Source of the DNA: Pseudomonas sp. PDNC002
Lineage (GTDB): Bacteria > Pseudomonadota > Gammaproteobacteria > Pseudomonadales > Pseudomonadaceae
Assembly: GCF_016919445.1 (NCBI RefSeq)
Contig: NZ_CP070356.1
Location: 6,203,502 to 6,267,501, forward strand
Direction: 5' to 3'
Length of the DNA stretch: 64,000 nucleotides
Shown in pieces: positions 8,646-16,804 of the stretch. The position numbers were made by a program, and so were the translations under genes. Numbering within the stretch: the first letter of the stretch is position 1; each line of letters begins with the position of its first letter. A model generated the notes under the pieces. It was not told the DNA's origin, made no database searches, and saw only the letters and a program-made list of their open reading frames with translations.

Positions 8646-9518
8646 GTGCCGACTCTCTCTCGCCGTTCGCTGTGGCCACTGGCCGTCCTGTTGCTGCTCC
8701 TGTGCCGCCCTGCCCTGTCCGCCGACCTGTTCTACCTCGGCCAGAAGATTCCCGACATCCAGAGCCCCTGGACCAGCGCCGACTATCAGGTGCTGATCGA
8801 CGCGCTGAAGAAGATCGACGAAACCCAGGTCAACGGACTGCCCCGGCGCAGCGGCGAATTCACCGGGCCGATCTACCAGCGCATGGTCAGCGAGGAGAAC
8901 TTCCGTCCGCAACTGAACATCTATGCACCGCTGGAGCTGCGGCAGAGCGAGGCGCGCGAGGTGCTGTTCAAGCTCAAGGAGCTGATGCGCCTGTACTTCA
9001 ACTTCCGCGCCGCCAAGCAGCCTTACGGCGCCGAGGCGCTGGGCCTGATGAGCTACTCGCTGCGCGAACAGGCGATCCTGTTCAACCTGACGGTGGAATT
9101 CTGGATGACCCTGGCGCAAAGCGAGCAGCGCAACCCGGTGCGCTTGCAGGGCATGCAGGAAGCCAAGGCGGCCGCCTCGATGCTCACCAGCAGCGCGCTG
9201 GACTACCTCGGCCTCACCGCCCAGTTCGACCGCCAGGACCTGGTGCTCTACAGCGCCGAGCTGTCCAAGCAGTTGCCCGAGCTGTTCGTCCATCTGCCGC
9301 CGGAAGTGCGCGTGCAGTTGCTCATGCGGGTCGACGAGCTGGCGCAGAAACACGCCTACCCGGAAGTACGCGAGAACATGCGCGACCTGCTGCCGGTGCT
9401 GCAGGCGATCCAGGCGGATGTACAAAAGCAGTTGGCCGCGCCGGCCAAGGGGCAGCCAGCGCCGAAAGCGCTGGACCTGAGCGCGCCGGTCGATGTGGAG
9501 AAGAAGAAAGGGATGTGA
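8646..9518 (+). CDS. Secreted protein of unknown function (GTG start)
   Basis: A 290-residue exported protein with a signal peptide (RRSLWPLAVLLLLLCRPALSA then DLFYLG). The mature part is mostly helical, with no motif I recognise and a Lys-rich tail. The start is set at GTG 8646 because AAGGAA lies nine bases upstream (8631-8636) and the signal peptide begins there. An upstream ATG at 8553 would add 31 residues before the signal peptide. It is separated from the next gene by the 70-bp repeat array. Confidence 0.7.
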   Translation: MPTLSRRSLWPLAVLLLLLCRPALSADLFYLGQKIPDIQSPWTSADYQVLIDALKKIDETQVNGLPRRSGEFTGPIYQRMVSEENFRPQLNIYAPLELRQSEAREVLFKLKELMRLYFNFRAAKQPYGAEALGLMSYSLREQAILFNLTVEFWMTLAQSEQRNPVRLQGMQEAKAAASMLTSSALDYLGLTAQFDRQDLVLYSAELSKQLPELFVHLPPEVRVQLLMRVDELAQKHAYPEVRENMRDLLPVLQAIQADVQKQLAAPAKGQPAPKALDLSAPVDVEKKKGM

Positions 9519-9563
9519 ACACGGCGCGGGTTTCAGTCCTGCCCTTCGTCGCGACCTCGCAGA

Positions 9564-10168
9564 CCCTCACCCTAACCCTCTCCCAAAGGGAGAGGGGACT
9601 GATCGGCACAGGATGCAACCAAGGCACTCGCCGACACGGACGGCCACCTATCCCAAAGGGAGAGGGGACTGATCGGCACAGGATGAAACCAAGGCACTCG
9701 CCGACACGGACGGCCCCCTCTCCCAAAGGGAGAGGGGACTGATCGGCACAGGATGAAACCAAGGCACTCGCCGACTCGGACGGCCCCCTCTCCCAAAGGG
9801 AGAGGGGACTGATCGGCACAGGATGCAACCAAGGCACTCGCCGACACGGACGGCCCCCTCTCCCAAAGGGAGAGGGGACTGATCGGCACAGGATGCAACC
9901 AAGGCACTCGCCGACACGGACGGCCACCTCTCCCAAAGGGAGAGGGGACTGATCGGCGCAGGATGAAACCAAGGCACTCGCCGACACGGACGGCCCCCTC
10001 TCCCAAAGGGAGAGGGGACTGATCGGCACAGGATGCAACCAAGGCACTCGCCGACACGGACGGCCACCTCTCCCAAAGGGAGAGGGGACTGATCGGCGCA
10101 GGATGAAACCAAGGCACTCGCCGACACGGACGGCCCCCTCTCCCTTTGGGAGAGGGCTGGGGTGAGGG
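9564..10168. repeat. Dispersed CCCTCACC element expanded into eight 70-bp tandem copies
   Basis: The left end CCCTCACCCTAACCCTCTCC and the right end (reverse complement CCCTCACCCCAGCCCTCTCC) are imperfect terminal inverted repeats. Between them the block starting GATCGGC recurs at 9601, 9671, 9741, 9811, 9881, 9951, 10021 and 10091, an exact 70-bp period. Each unit holds the palindrome CCCTCTCCC-AAA-GGGAGAGGG. The last palindrome has TTT in place of AAA. Units 5+6 and 7+8 are the same two-unit (140-bp) sequence, so the array grew in steps. No spacers, so not CRISPR. It fills most of the 674-bp gap between genes. Confidence 0.95.
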
Positions 10169-10192
10169 GAAGGCTGAGGCAGAGCAAGCCCC

Positions 10193-12916
10193 CTAGCGCA
10201 ACAACCCCATCTCCTTCGCCCGCGCCACCGCCTGCGTGCGGCGCTCGACGCCGAGCTTGTCGTTGATGTGCCGCGCGTGGCTCTTCACCGTGTGCAGGGA
10301 GATGAACAGGCGCTCGCTGATTTCCTGGTTGGAACAGCCCAGGGCGATCAGTTCCAGCACCGCCAATTCCCGTCCGCTGAGGCAATCGTTGATCGCCACG
10401 CTGCGCTCCGGTGCGGCCGGCAAGCGTTCACGCAGGGCCTCGATGGCCGGCGAGGAAGCCCGCACGGCCAGTTGCTCGCGCAACCATTCCGGATGCCGCA
10501 GCAGCACCTCATGCAGGGGAACCAGCAGGCCGGCGGCCAGGCCGTTCAGGCACTCGCCCAACTCGAACGCGGCTTCGCGCTCACGACCGTCCTGCAGCAA
10601 CAGCGCCACCAGTTGGCCCTGGGCGAAGCGCGCCTGCAGTTGCGCACCGCCCTGCAAGGCGCCACTGGTCACGGCGCGCAGCCGCGCCTGGGCATCGACC
10701 ATGCGGCCTTCGCGACGCTCCAATTGCGCCTGGAGCATCTGCACACTGCGGGGTAGCTGCGGCGAACACTCCGGCGGCGTCGCCGGCTCGTCGCCGGTGT
10801 AGGTGTGGCCCAGGCGCTCCAGCCACGCAGTGGCCAGTTCGACCTGGCCCTGGCCGAGCCAGAGCTCACACTTGATCAACGTGATGGCCGACAGGTAGTA
10901 GACCGGCGGCACGTCCCACACATGCATCATCCGCTCGACTTCAGCGAGGTGGGCGAAGGCGCGGGTGTAGTTGCCCAGCCGCCCTTCCAGGCTGGCCAGC
11001 ACGCAGAAGCCGATGACCAGACTGATGTCACGGCAGGCACGGGCTTCCTCAATGCCGGCCTTGAGGCATTTGCGCGCCTCGTCCGGCTGTAGCGCCAGGC
11101 TGCGCAGGTAGCCCTGGTAAAGCATCAGTCGGCCGCGTACCGCGTAGCGACGCTGCGAGGACAGGCCGGACAGCCGCGCCAAACCCTGGCGCACCTCGTC
11201 TTCGGCACGCAGCACCTCGCCGCGCGCCTGCAATACGCGGGCGCGGTCGTAATGCACCATGGCCTCGAACAGCGGATTGCCGAAGCGTTGCGCCAGCTCC
11301 AGCGCTTCCCGGTTGAGCCCGCGTGCGCGCCAGAGGTCGTCGCGCACGATGGCCAGGTTGCTCAAGGTCGACAGGCACAGCAGGCGTGGGCCGAAGCGCT
11401 CCGGGCCGAGGCCGCGCATGGCCTCCTCGCAATGCCGCTCGGCGGCATCGATCTCGCCACGGCCGCGCGCGATCACGCCCATCAGGGCCTGCCATTGCGC
11501 CAGCAGATCGCGCTGGGTGGCGCCATCGGCGGCGGGCAGGAAACGCGACAGTTGCAGGGCCAGTTCTTCCGCCGCATCCAACTGGCAGGCGAGCGCCAGC
11601 GCCCAGCTGTACAGCACGATCAGGCGCGGTGTGCTGGCCAGCAGGCTGTCGGGCAGGTCCATCTTCCAGCGCAGCAACGTGGCGACGTTCTGCTCGGCGA
11701 GCAATTGTTCTTCTGAAAGGCTCTGCACCAGGTTCGCCGCGACTTCCGGATGACCGGCGCGCAACGCCTGTTCCACCGCATCATCGAACAGGCCCTGGCC
11801 GCTGAACCAGCGGCAGGCGCGCAGGTGCAGCGCCGCCGTCGAAGGGCCGGAGCCGGGCAATGGCCGCGCCATCAGCAGGTCGGAGAACAGGTGGTGGTAG
11901 CGGAACCACTGGCCCTGCTCGTCCAGAGGTACCAGGAACACCTGGTGCTGCTGCAGGTAACGCAGGATCGCCGCGCTGTCGTGGGCATCGCGCAAGGCGT
12001 CGCACAGCTCGGCGGAGAAGCGTTCGAAGCGCGCGGTCTGGGCCAGGAACACCTGGACCTCCGGCGACTGTTTGTCGATCACCTCTTCCAATAGATAGTC
12101 GCGGATCAGCTCCTCGGCGCCATGCACCGACAGGTCAGGCACGTTGGCCGCCAGTTCGTCGCCGTGGGCCAGCAGCCACAGGCGCAGCCCGGCGATCCAG
12201 CCCTCGCTACGCTCGACCAGGTTGTCGAGGGCATTGTCGTCCAGCTGCGCGCCGTTGGCGGAGACCAGTTGCGCAGTCTCCTCGACGGTCAGGCGCAGGT
12301 CCTGTTCGCTGAATTCCAGCAGTTGCCGCGACAGGCGCAGGCGCGCGAGGTGCCAGTCCGGACGCTGGCGGCTGGTGACCAGCACGACCAGGCCTTCGGG
12401 CTGGTGATTGAGGAGGAATTGCAGGCAACGGTCGAGTACCGCGCCCTGGGCCAGGTGGTAGTCGTCGAGCACCAGCAGCAGCGGCCGCTCGGCGGACAGG
12501 CTGTTCACCAGCTCATCGAGCAGGTCGTCGAGCCAGGCTTCGAAGGCGAATGGCTGGTGTCGCTGGCGCATCTTCAGGAGGCCGAGGGCCTCTTCGCCGA
12601 GCGTCGGGAAATGCAGGCGCAAGCCATCGAGCAGGCGCTCGAGGAAACGTCCCGGATCGCTATCCCTTGCACTGAGCCCCAGCCAAAGACTGCCCCACTG
12701 GCTTTCCAGCGTCTGACAGAATTCGATGGCAAGGGAACTCTTGCCGAACCCCGCCGGCGCAGACACCAGTATCAGCCGTCCCTCCAACCCGGCCGCCATG
12801 CGCTCGCACAGACGCGAACGGGCGACGTGGCCATGCGGCAGCGGCGGCCGGAAGAACCGGTTGCCCGCGCTGGAGGGAACATCGGTCAATCTTGGCAGAG
12901 TCGAGAAGTCGGTCAT
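10193..12916 (-). CDS. MalT-like ATP-dependent LuxR regulator
   Basis: A 907-residue STAND-type regulator. An N-terminal nucleotide-binding domain has Walker A in SAPAGFGKSS (~residues 52-61) and the hydrophobic strand PLLLVLDDYHLAQG of Walker B. Then comes a long TPR-like helical array, and a C-terminal GerE helix-turn-helix (LSGRELAVLELIALGCSNQE ... SLHTVKSHARHINDKLGV). Proteins of this build bind an inducer and ATP, oligomerise and activate promoters. It lies downstream of, and on the same strand as, DUF1329 and DUF1302, and is the best candidate regulator of the lipid cluster. The start at 12916 is preferred over 12991, where the extra 25 residues look non-domain; the ribosome site is weak in both cases. 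Confidence 0.85.
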   Translation of the reverse strand: MTDFSTLPRLTDVPSSAGNRFFRPPLPHGHVARSRLCERMAAGLEGRLILVSAPAGFGKSSLAIEFCQTLESQWGSLWLGLSARDSDPGRFLERLLDGLRLHFPTLGEEALGLLKMRQRHQPFAFEAWLDDLLDELVNSLSAERPLLLVLDDYHLAQGAVLDRCLQFLLNHQPEGLVVLVTSRQRPDWHLARLRLSRQLLEFSEQDLRLTVEETAQLVSANGAQLDDNALDNLVERSEGWIAGLRLWLLAHGDELAANVPDLSVHGAEELIRDYLLEEVIDKQSPEVQVFLAQTARFERFSAELCDALRDAHDSAAILRYLQQHQVFLVPLDEQGQWFRYHHLFSDLLMARPLPGSGPSTAALHLRACRWFSGQGLFDDAVEQALRAGHPEVAANLVQSLSEEQLLAEQNVATLLRWKMDLPDSLLASTPRLIVLYSWALALACQLDAAEELALQLSRFLPAADGATQRDLLAQWQALMGVIARGRGEIDAAERHCEEAMRGLGPERFGPRLLCLSTLSNLAIVRDDLWRARGLNREALELAQRFGNPLFEAMVHYDRARVLQARGEVLRAEDEVRQGLARLSGLSSQRRYAVRGRLMLYQGYLRSLALQPDEARKCLKAGIEEARACRDISLVIGFCVLASLEGRLGNYTRAFAHLAEVERMMHVWDVPPVYYLSAITLIKCELWLGQGQVELATAWLERLGHTYTGDEPATPPECSPQLPRSVQMLQAQLERREGRMVDAQARLRAVTSGALQGGAQLQARFAQGQLVALLLQDGREREAAFELGECLNGLAAGLLVPLHEVLLRHPEWLREQLAVRASSPAIEALRERLPAAPERSVAINDCLSGRELAVLELIALGCSNQEISERLFISLHTVKSHARHINDKLGVERRTQAVARAKEMGLLR

Positions 12917-13070
12917 CGGCCTGGCTCTTGCTCTAGCTCTTATCACTATGTCGACGGAGCCTAGCCGCTCATGAGCGGTATTTGAAGCCAATTTTGTTAC
13001 CTTTGCTCACAAGATGACTGGAAGGCAGCCGACATTCTTCCCTCCATTCATCTGACAGATGATTCCCCAT

Positions 13071-13103
13071 AAAAAAACCGGCCCGAAGGCCGGTCTTTTT
13101 TTA
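13071..13103 (-). terminator. Terminator after DUF1329 gene
   Basis: A-run, ACCGGCC, CGAA, GGCCGGT, then C and seven T. It is a strong stem with a tetraloop, 30 bp beyond the DUF1329 stop, and separates that gene from the MalT-like gene. Confidence 0.85.
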
Positions 13104-13132
13104 CCGCGGAACCACCCGTGGGGATCGGGGGA

Positions 13133-14500
13133 TCAGCGCACGCCTTCCTGGCGAAGCGCTGCCGGGGTGAAGTCGCTTTCCGAGGCGCTGTAGTTGAAGT
13201 CGTAGGCGGATTTCTCCTCGTTCTTCAGGCCCAGCACCAGGTAACGACCGGACAGCAGGTCATACAGGGTTTCCGCGGTGTACCACGGTACCTGGTAGTT
13301 GTAGTAGTACTGGTTGAACGCCTCGGCGACGCGCCACAGGGTGCCGCGACCGTCGTAGTGGTCGATCTCCACGGCCTGCCAGGTGTCCTCGTCGATGAAG
13401 AAGTCACGCTTGGCGTAGATGTGGCGCTCGCCCGGCTTCAGGGTGGCGGTCACGTGCCACACGCGGTGCAGTTCGTAGCGGGCCAGGTCCTGGTTCAGGT
13501 GGCCGGGCTTGATGATGTCCGAATACTTCAGCTTCGGATCATCCATCTTGTAGTTGTTGTACGGGATGTACAGCTCCTGCTTGCCCACCAGCTTCCAGTC
13601 GTAGCGGTCCGGCGCACCGTTGTACATGTCCAGGTTGTCGGAGGTACGCAGGCCGTCGGCGGCGGTACCCGGGCCGTCGTAGGATACCTGCGGGGCGCGG
13701 CGCACACGACGTTGACCGGCGTTGTAGAGCCAGGCCAGACGCGGTTCCTTCACCTGGTCGAGGGTCTCGTGCACCAGCAGTACGTTACCGGCCAGACGCG
13801 CCGGGGCGGTGACGCGCTGCTTGAAGTAGAACAGCACGTTGCTCGGCTTGCTGGCGTCGTAGTCCTTCAGGTCGGTACGGAAGACGAATTCGTCCTGGAA
13901 GTACACCAGCGAGTAGGAACCGTTGACCTGCGGCGTAGCCTGGGTCACCAGCCGGCGCACGTGGCCGCCACGGTAGCGGGTGATGTGGTTCCAGATGACT
14001 TCCAGGCCATCCTTCGGAATCGGGAAGGGGTTGGCCACCTGGAAGTTCTCCAGGCCGTTGCCGCCCTGCAGCAGCTTGGTGGCGGTGGCGTTCTTCTTGG
14101 TCGCCTCAAGCACGTTGGCCGGCACGGTGGCGGTGCGGTGCGTGGTGTACACCGGCATCTTGTAGGTGTCGGGGTAGCGCTTGAACATGGCTTGCTGGCC
14201 AGGGGTCAGCTTGTCCTTGTACTGGTCCATGTTCTGCGCGGTGATGGTGAACAGCGGCTTCTCGCTGGCGAACGGATCGCTGAGGAAGCCCTTGCTGTCA
14301 GCGCTGCCGGCGTTCTTGGGCAGGCCGCCGGTCCAGGCCGGGATGCTGCCATCGGCGTTGCCGGCCTTTTCCGCACCCATCGGGGTCAGGGTAGTGCCGA
14401 GCTTGGCCGCTTCATCGGCAGAGACGGCCGCCATCACCTGGGAGGCGATGAGGCTGAGCGCCAGGGCGCCCGTGTGCAGCAGGATCTTTGTTGTTCTCAT
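13133..14500 (-). CDS. DUF1329 periplasmic protein
   Basis: A 455-residue exported protein. The signal peptide covers residues ~1-24 (TKILLHTGALALSLIASQVMA). The mature part matches the DUF1329 pattern: VSADEAAKLGTTLTPMGAEK at the start, IPAWTGGLP, and a late YAKRDFFIDEDTWQAV segment. DUF1329 proteins are thought to have a LolA/LolB-like lipid-binding fold and nearly always pair with a DUF1302 protein, as here. A role in moving or processing a hydrophobic compound in the periplasm or outer membrane is the family-level inference. The 168-bp gap upstream holds two strong hairpins. Confidence 0.85.
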   Translation of the reverse strand: MRTTKILLHTGALALSLIASQVMAAVSADEAAKLGTTLTPMGAEKAGNADGSIPAWTGGLPKNAGSADSKGFLSDPFASEKPLFTITAQNMDQYKDKLTPGQQAMFKRYPDTYKMPVYTTHRTATVPANVLEATKKNATATKLLQGGNGLENFQVANPFPIPKDGLEVIWNHITRYRGGHVRRLVTQATPQVNGSYSLVYFQDEFVFRTDLKDYDASKPSNVLFYFKQRVTAPARLAGNVLLVHETLDQVKEPRLAWLYNAGQRRVRRAPQVSYDGPGTAADGLRTSDNLDMYNGAPDRYDWKLVGKQELYIPYNNYKMDDPKLKYSDIIKPGHLNQDLARYELHRVWHVTATLKPGERHIYAKRDFFIDEDTWQAVEIDHYDGRGTLWRVAEAFNQYYYNYQVPWYTAETLYDLLSGRYLVLGLKNEEKSAYDFNYSASESDFTPAALRQEGVR

Positions 14501-14593
14501 TCGTTTATCGTCCTCGTTGAGTCTTTGCCCACCGTGATGGCCGCCCTTGCGGGGATGCCCTGAAAGAACGGTTCACGGGTCTTGTCTGCTGCT

Positions 14594-14646
14594 CGCGCGG
14601 GCCGGGTCACCCAGCCCGCGCGGATGGCCCGCCGCGAGGGCGGGCC
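14594..14646 (-). other. Two consecutive intercistronic hairpins
   Basis: CGCGCGGGC / GCCCGCGCG (14594-14622, 11-nt loop), then GGCCCGCC / GGCGGGCC (14626-14646, 5-nt loop), both perfect. There is no T-run, so they are not classic terminators. In an mRNA running from DUF1302 to DUF1329 they would sit between the cistrons and could protect the 3' end of the barrel message. Confidence 0.6.
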
Positions 14647-14668
14647 GCTTGCCGGTTGAACGGCCGGC

Positions 14669-16597
14669 TTAGAAGGTCACACCGAAGCTCAGGCTGACGA
14701 AGTCACGGTCATCGACGGTGGAGTACTTGCCATCGAAGTAGTTGGTGTAGGCCAGGCTGGCGGTGTAGGTGTTCAGGTAGTCAGCATCGATACCCAGGCT
14801 GACCGCCTTGCGGCCTTCCTCGAAGTTACCGCCGGGGCCGGGGGAGTAGCCGTCCACGTCGTGGGACCAGGCCACGTTGGGCTTCAGGTTCACGCCGGCG
14901 AACACATCGTTGTAGTCCCAGATCGCACGGGCGCGGTAGCCCCAGGAGTCGGCGGTGGTGAAGCCGTCGCTTTCGCACTTGCGCGACAGGTTGTTCTGCG
15001 GACCGGAGCCCAGGGTGGACGCGTTGAGCGCCTCGCAGGTCGGGCGGCCGTTGAGGCTGCCGTTCAGCGGGCCCGGGCCGAACACGGGGTCACGGCCGTA
15101 GCGTGCATCGTTCTGGCTTTCCAGGCCGCCCACGTGGGTCCAGCCCACTTCGCCCACCAGGGTCAGACGCTCGGCACCCATCACCTGGTCGAAGAAGTGG
15201 GTGAAGGTGGTCTGCAGCTGGGTGACTTCCTTGCGGCGGTAGCCGTGCAGGTCTTCACCGGCGTTACCGGTCAGCACCGAGGCGTTGTCGTAGATGTGAT
15301 TGCCGCCGATGGCCACCGGATCGAGGCCGGAGTACAGGATGTCGGTGGTGTTCAGCTGTACCGGCGCGTTCGGACGGTAGCTGATCTCGCCCTGCCAGGC
15401 GGTGCCGGTGGGCAGCGTGGTGGAGAAGCTCAGGCCGTACAGGCGGATGTCTTCGGGATATTCGATGAAGTAGCTGGAGTTGCCCGCCATCGCCGCCGCA
15501 CCGGCCTGGGCCGCTAGCTGCGCGCCGCCAGGTATCCGCGCGATGTTGGTGATCAGCTGGTTGATCTGCGCGACCTTGGAGGCGTCGGCGCCACGACCGC
15601 TGAAGATCGGCAGGCGGCTGTGGTAGTTCATGTAGTAGCCGCCGAACTCGGTGTTCAGACTGTCGGCGAAGTATTTCAGCGAGAGGCCATACTGGCCGCT
15701 GTCGCGGGCGTCACGGTCCGGGCCGCGACGGACCACCAGGCCTTCGTCCCACGGCGACGGGGTCACCGCCAGGTTCGGGCCGAGCAGGGCATTCAGGGTG
15801 CGGATCGAGGCGGCGTTGTTGGTCAGCACCGCCAGGTTCTGGGTGCAACCGTCAGCCACCACATCAGGCTGGGAGAAGAAGGTGCCGCAGTTGTCGACCA
15901 CCGTCTGGTCCCACTCCAGCTGGTAGAAGCCTTCGGCGGAGAGGTTCTCGGTCAGGTTCTGCGACAGGTAGAACATGTTCACCGGCACCAGGGCTTCCTT
16001 GATCTCGGAGCCCGGACGGCGGAAGGCAGTGACGTCGAACGGGTTGATCACGCTGATGCCGTTCTGGATGAAGGTACTTTCACCCCAGTTCACCACCTGC
16101 TTGCCCAGGCGCACGGTGCCCGGCAGGTCGGCGATGTTGTAGTTGTGATAGATGAAGGCGTCGAGAATTTCACCGCCGGAGGCCTGGGCGGCTTCCTTGC
16201 GGTTGTGGTCGGAGAGCGGCTTGAACTCGGTATTTTCGTCCTTCTGCTCGAAGTCATACCAGTACTTGCCACGTACGAACACGCCGGTGTCGCCGTACTT
16301 GAGTTCGAGGTCGTGGATGCCCTTGAAGATCTTCGAGAAGGTCTTGCCGGCCTTGTAGTTCAGGTGACCATCGTCGGAGGTCTGGGACAGGCCCTTGCCG
16401 CCGTTGTTCACGCCGATGAGGTTGCTGTTCGGATTCTCAGTCGACCAGCTGGCCCCCACGGACAGCGTCGAGTCGAACGAACCTTCGATTTCCCCGATGT
16501 TGAAGCTGACGGCGGAAGCGGGAGTCGCCAGCGAGGACGCCAGGCTGACTGCCAGCGGCAACCGTGCCAGGCGCCAGATATGTTGCATGGTTTTCAT
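14669..16597 (-). CDS. DUF1302 outer-membrane barrel-like protein
   Basis: A 642-residue exported protein with a signal peptide (residues ~1-29, ending ASA-VSFNIGEIEG). The start of the mature part (FDSTLSVGASWSTENPNSNL) and NWGESTFIQNGISVINPFDV are DUF1302 hallmarks. It ends FVSLSFGVTF, a typical barrel C-terminus. It is therefore probably in the outer membrane, partnered with DUF1329. GGAG eight bases before ATG 16597 fixes the start. A 22-nt motif shared with the acyl-CoA ligase gene lies 64 nt upstream. Confidence 0.85.
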   Translation of the reverse strand: MKTMQHIWRLARLPLAVSLASSLATPASAVSFNIGEIEGSFDSTLSVGASWSTENPNSNLIGVNNGGKGLSQTSDDGHLNYKAGKTFSKIFKGIHDLELKYGDTGVFVRGKYWYDFEQKDENTEFKPLSDHNRKEAAQASGGEILDAFIYHNYNIADLPGTVRLGKQVVNWGESTFIQNGISVINPFDVTAFRRPGSEIKEALVPVNMFYLSQNLTENLSAEGFYQLEWDQTVVDNCGTFFSQPDVVADGCTQNLAVLTNNAASIRTLNALLGPNLAVTPSPWDEGLVVRRGPDRDARDSGQYGLSLKYFADSLNTEFGGYYMNYHSRLPIFSGRGADASKVAQINQLITNIARIPGGAQLAAQAGAAAMAGNSSYFIEYPEDIRLYGLSFSTTLPTGTAWQGEISYRPNAPVQLNTTDILYSGLDPVAIGGNHIYDNASVLTGNAGEDLHGYRRKEVTQLQTTFTHFFDQVMGAERLTLVGEVGWTHVGGLESQNDARYGRDPVFGPGPLNGSLNGRPTCEALNASTLGSGPQNNLSRKCESDGFTTADSWGYRARAIWDYNDVFAGVNLKPNVAWSHDVDGYSPGPGGNFEEGRKAVSLGIDADYLNTYTASLAYTNYFDGKYSTVDDRDFVSLSFGVTF

Positions 16598-16661
16598 CGA
16601 CGCTACTCCATGTGTTTTTTGTTATGAGTAGTGGCGACTATATCCAGCGTCCTACAACGCT

Positions 16662-16683
16662 TGATCGCTCGAAAGTGTGATTT
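16662..16683 (-). promoter_or_regulatory. Shared operator-like motif, DUF1302 copy
   Basis: Plus-strand core TCGAAAGTGTGATTT. Over 22 nt it matches the site at 18568-18589 at 17 positions, and the core 13 of 15. It lies 64 nt before the DUF1302 start codon. Possible binding site of the MalT-like regulator (inference). Confidence 0.5.
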
Positions 16684-16804
16684 CTCTTACAAAGGCCCTG
16701 ACTAGACGCTTGCGCCGGGCCCCAGGGGCCGTCATCACTGGGCTGCGCCGTGCCAAGCGCTTGCTTGGCCGGCGCGGTGAAAACCCTGACTTACCGGTCG
16801 TCGG

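Noticed and set aside
9564-10168. CRISPR array
   Set aside because: The repeats are head-to-tail with no unique spacers, and no cas gene is present.
9572-10385. Long stop-free minus-strand frames of ~180-245 codons with repeated peptides such as SPLPLGEG
   Set aside because: They are a by-product of the 70-bp array, which has no stop on that strand in any frame. No ribosome site, no homologous family, and the frames change register each unit.
13118-14563. Large antisense frames such as those opposite DUF1329, DUF1302, the permeases and the chemoreceptor
   Set aside because: High-GC coding DNA leaves long open frames on the other strand. Their proteins are His/Gln/Val-rich without domains or ribosome sites.
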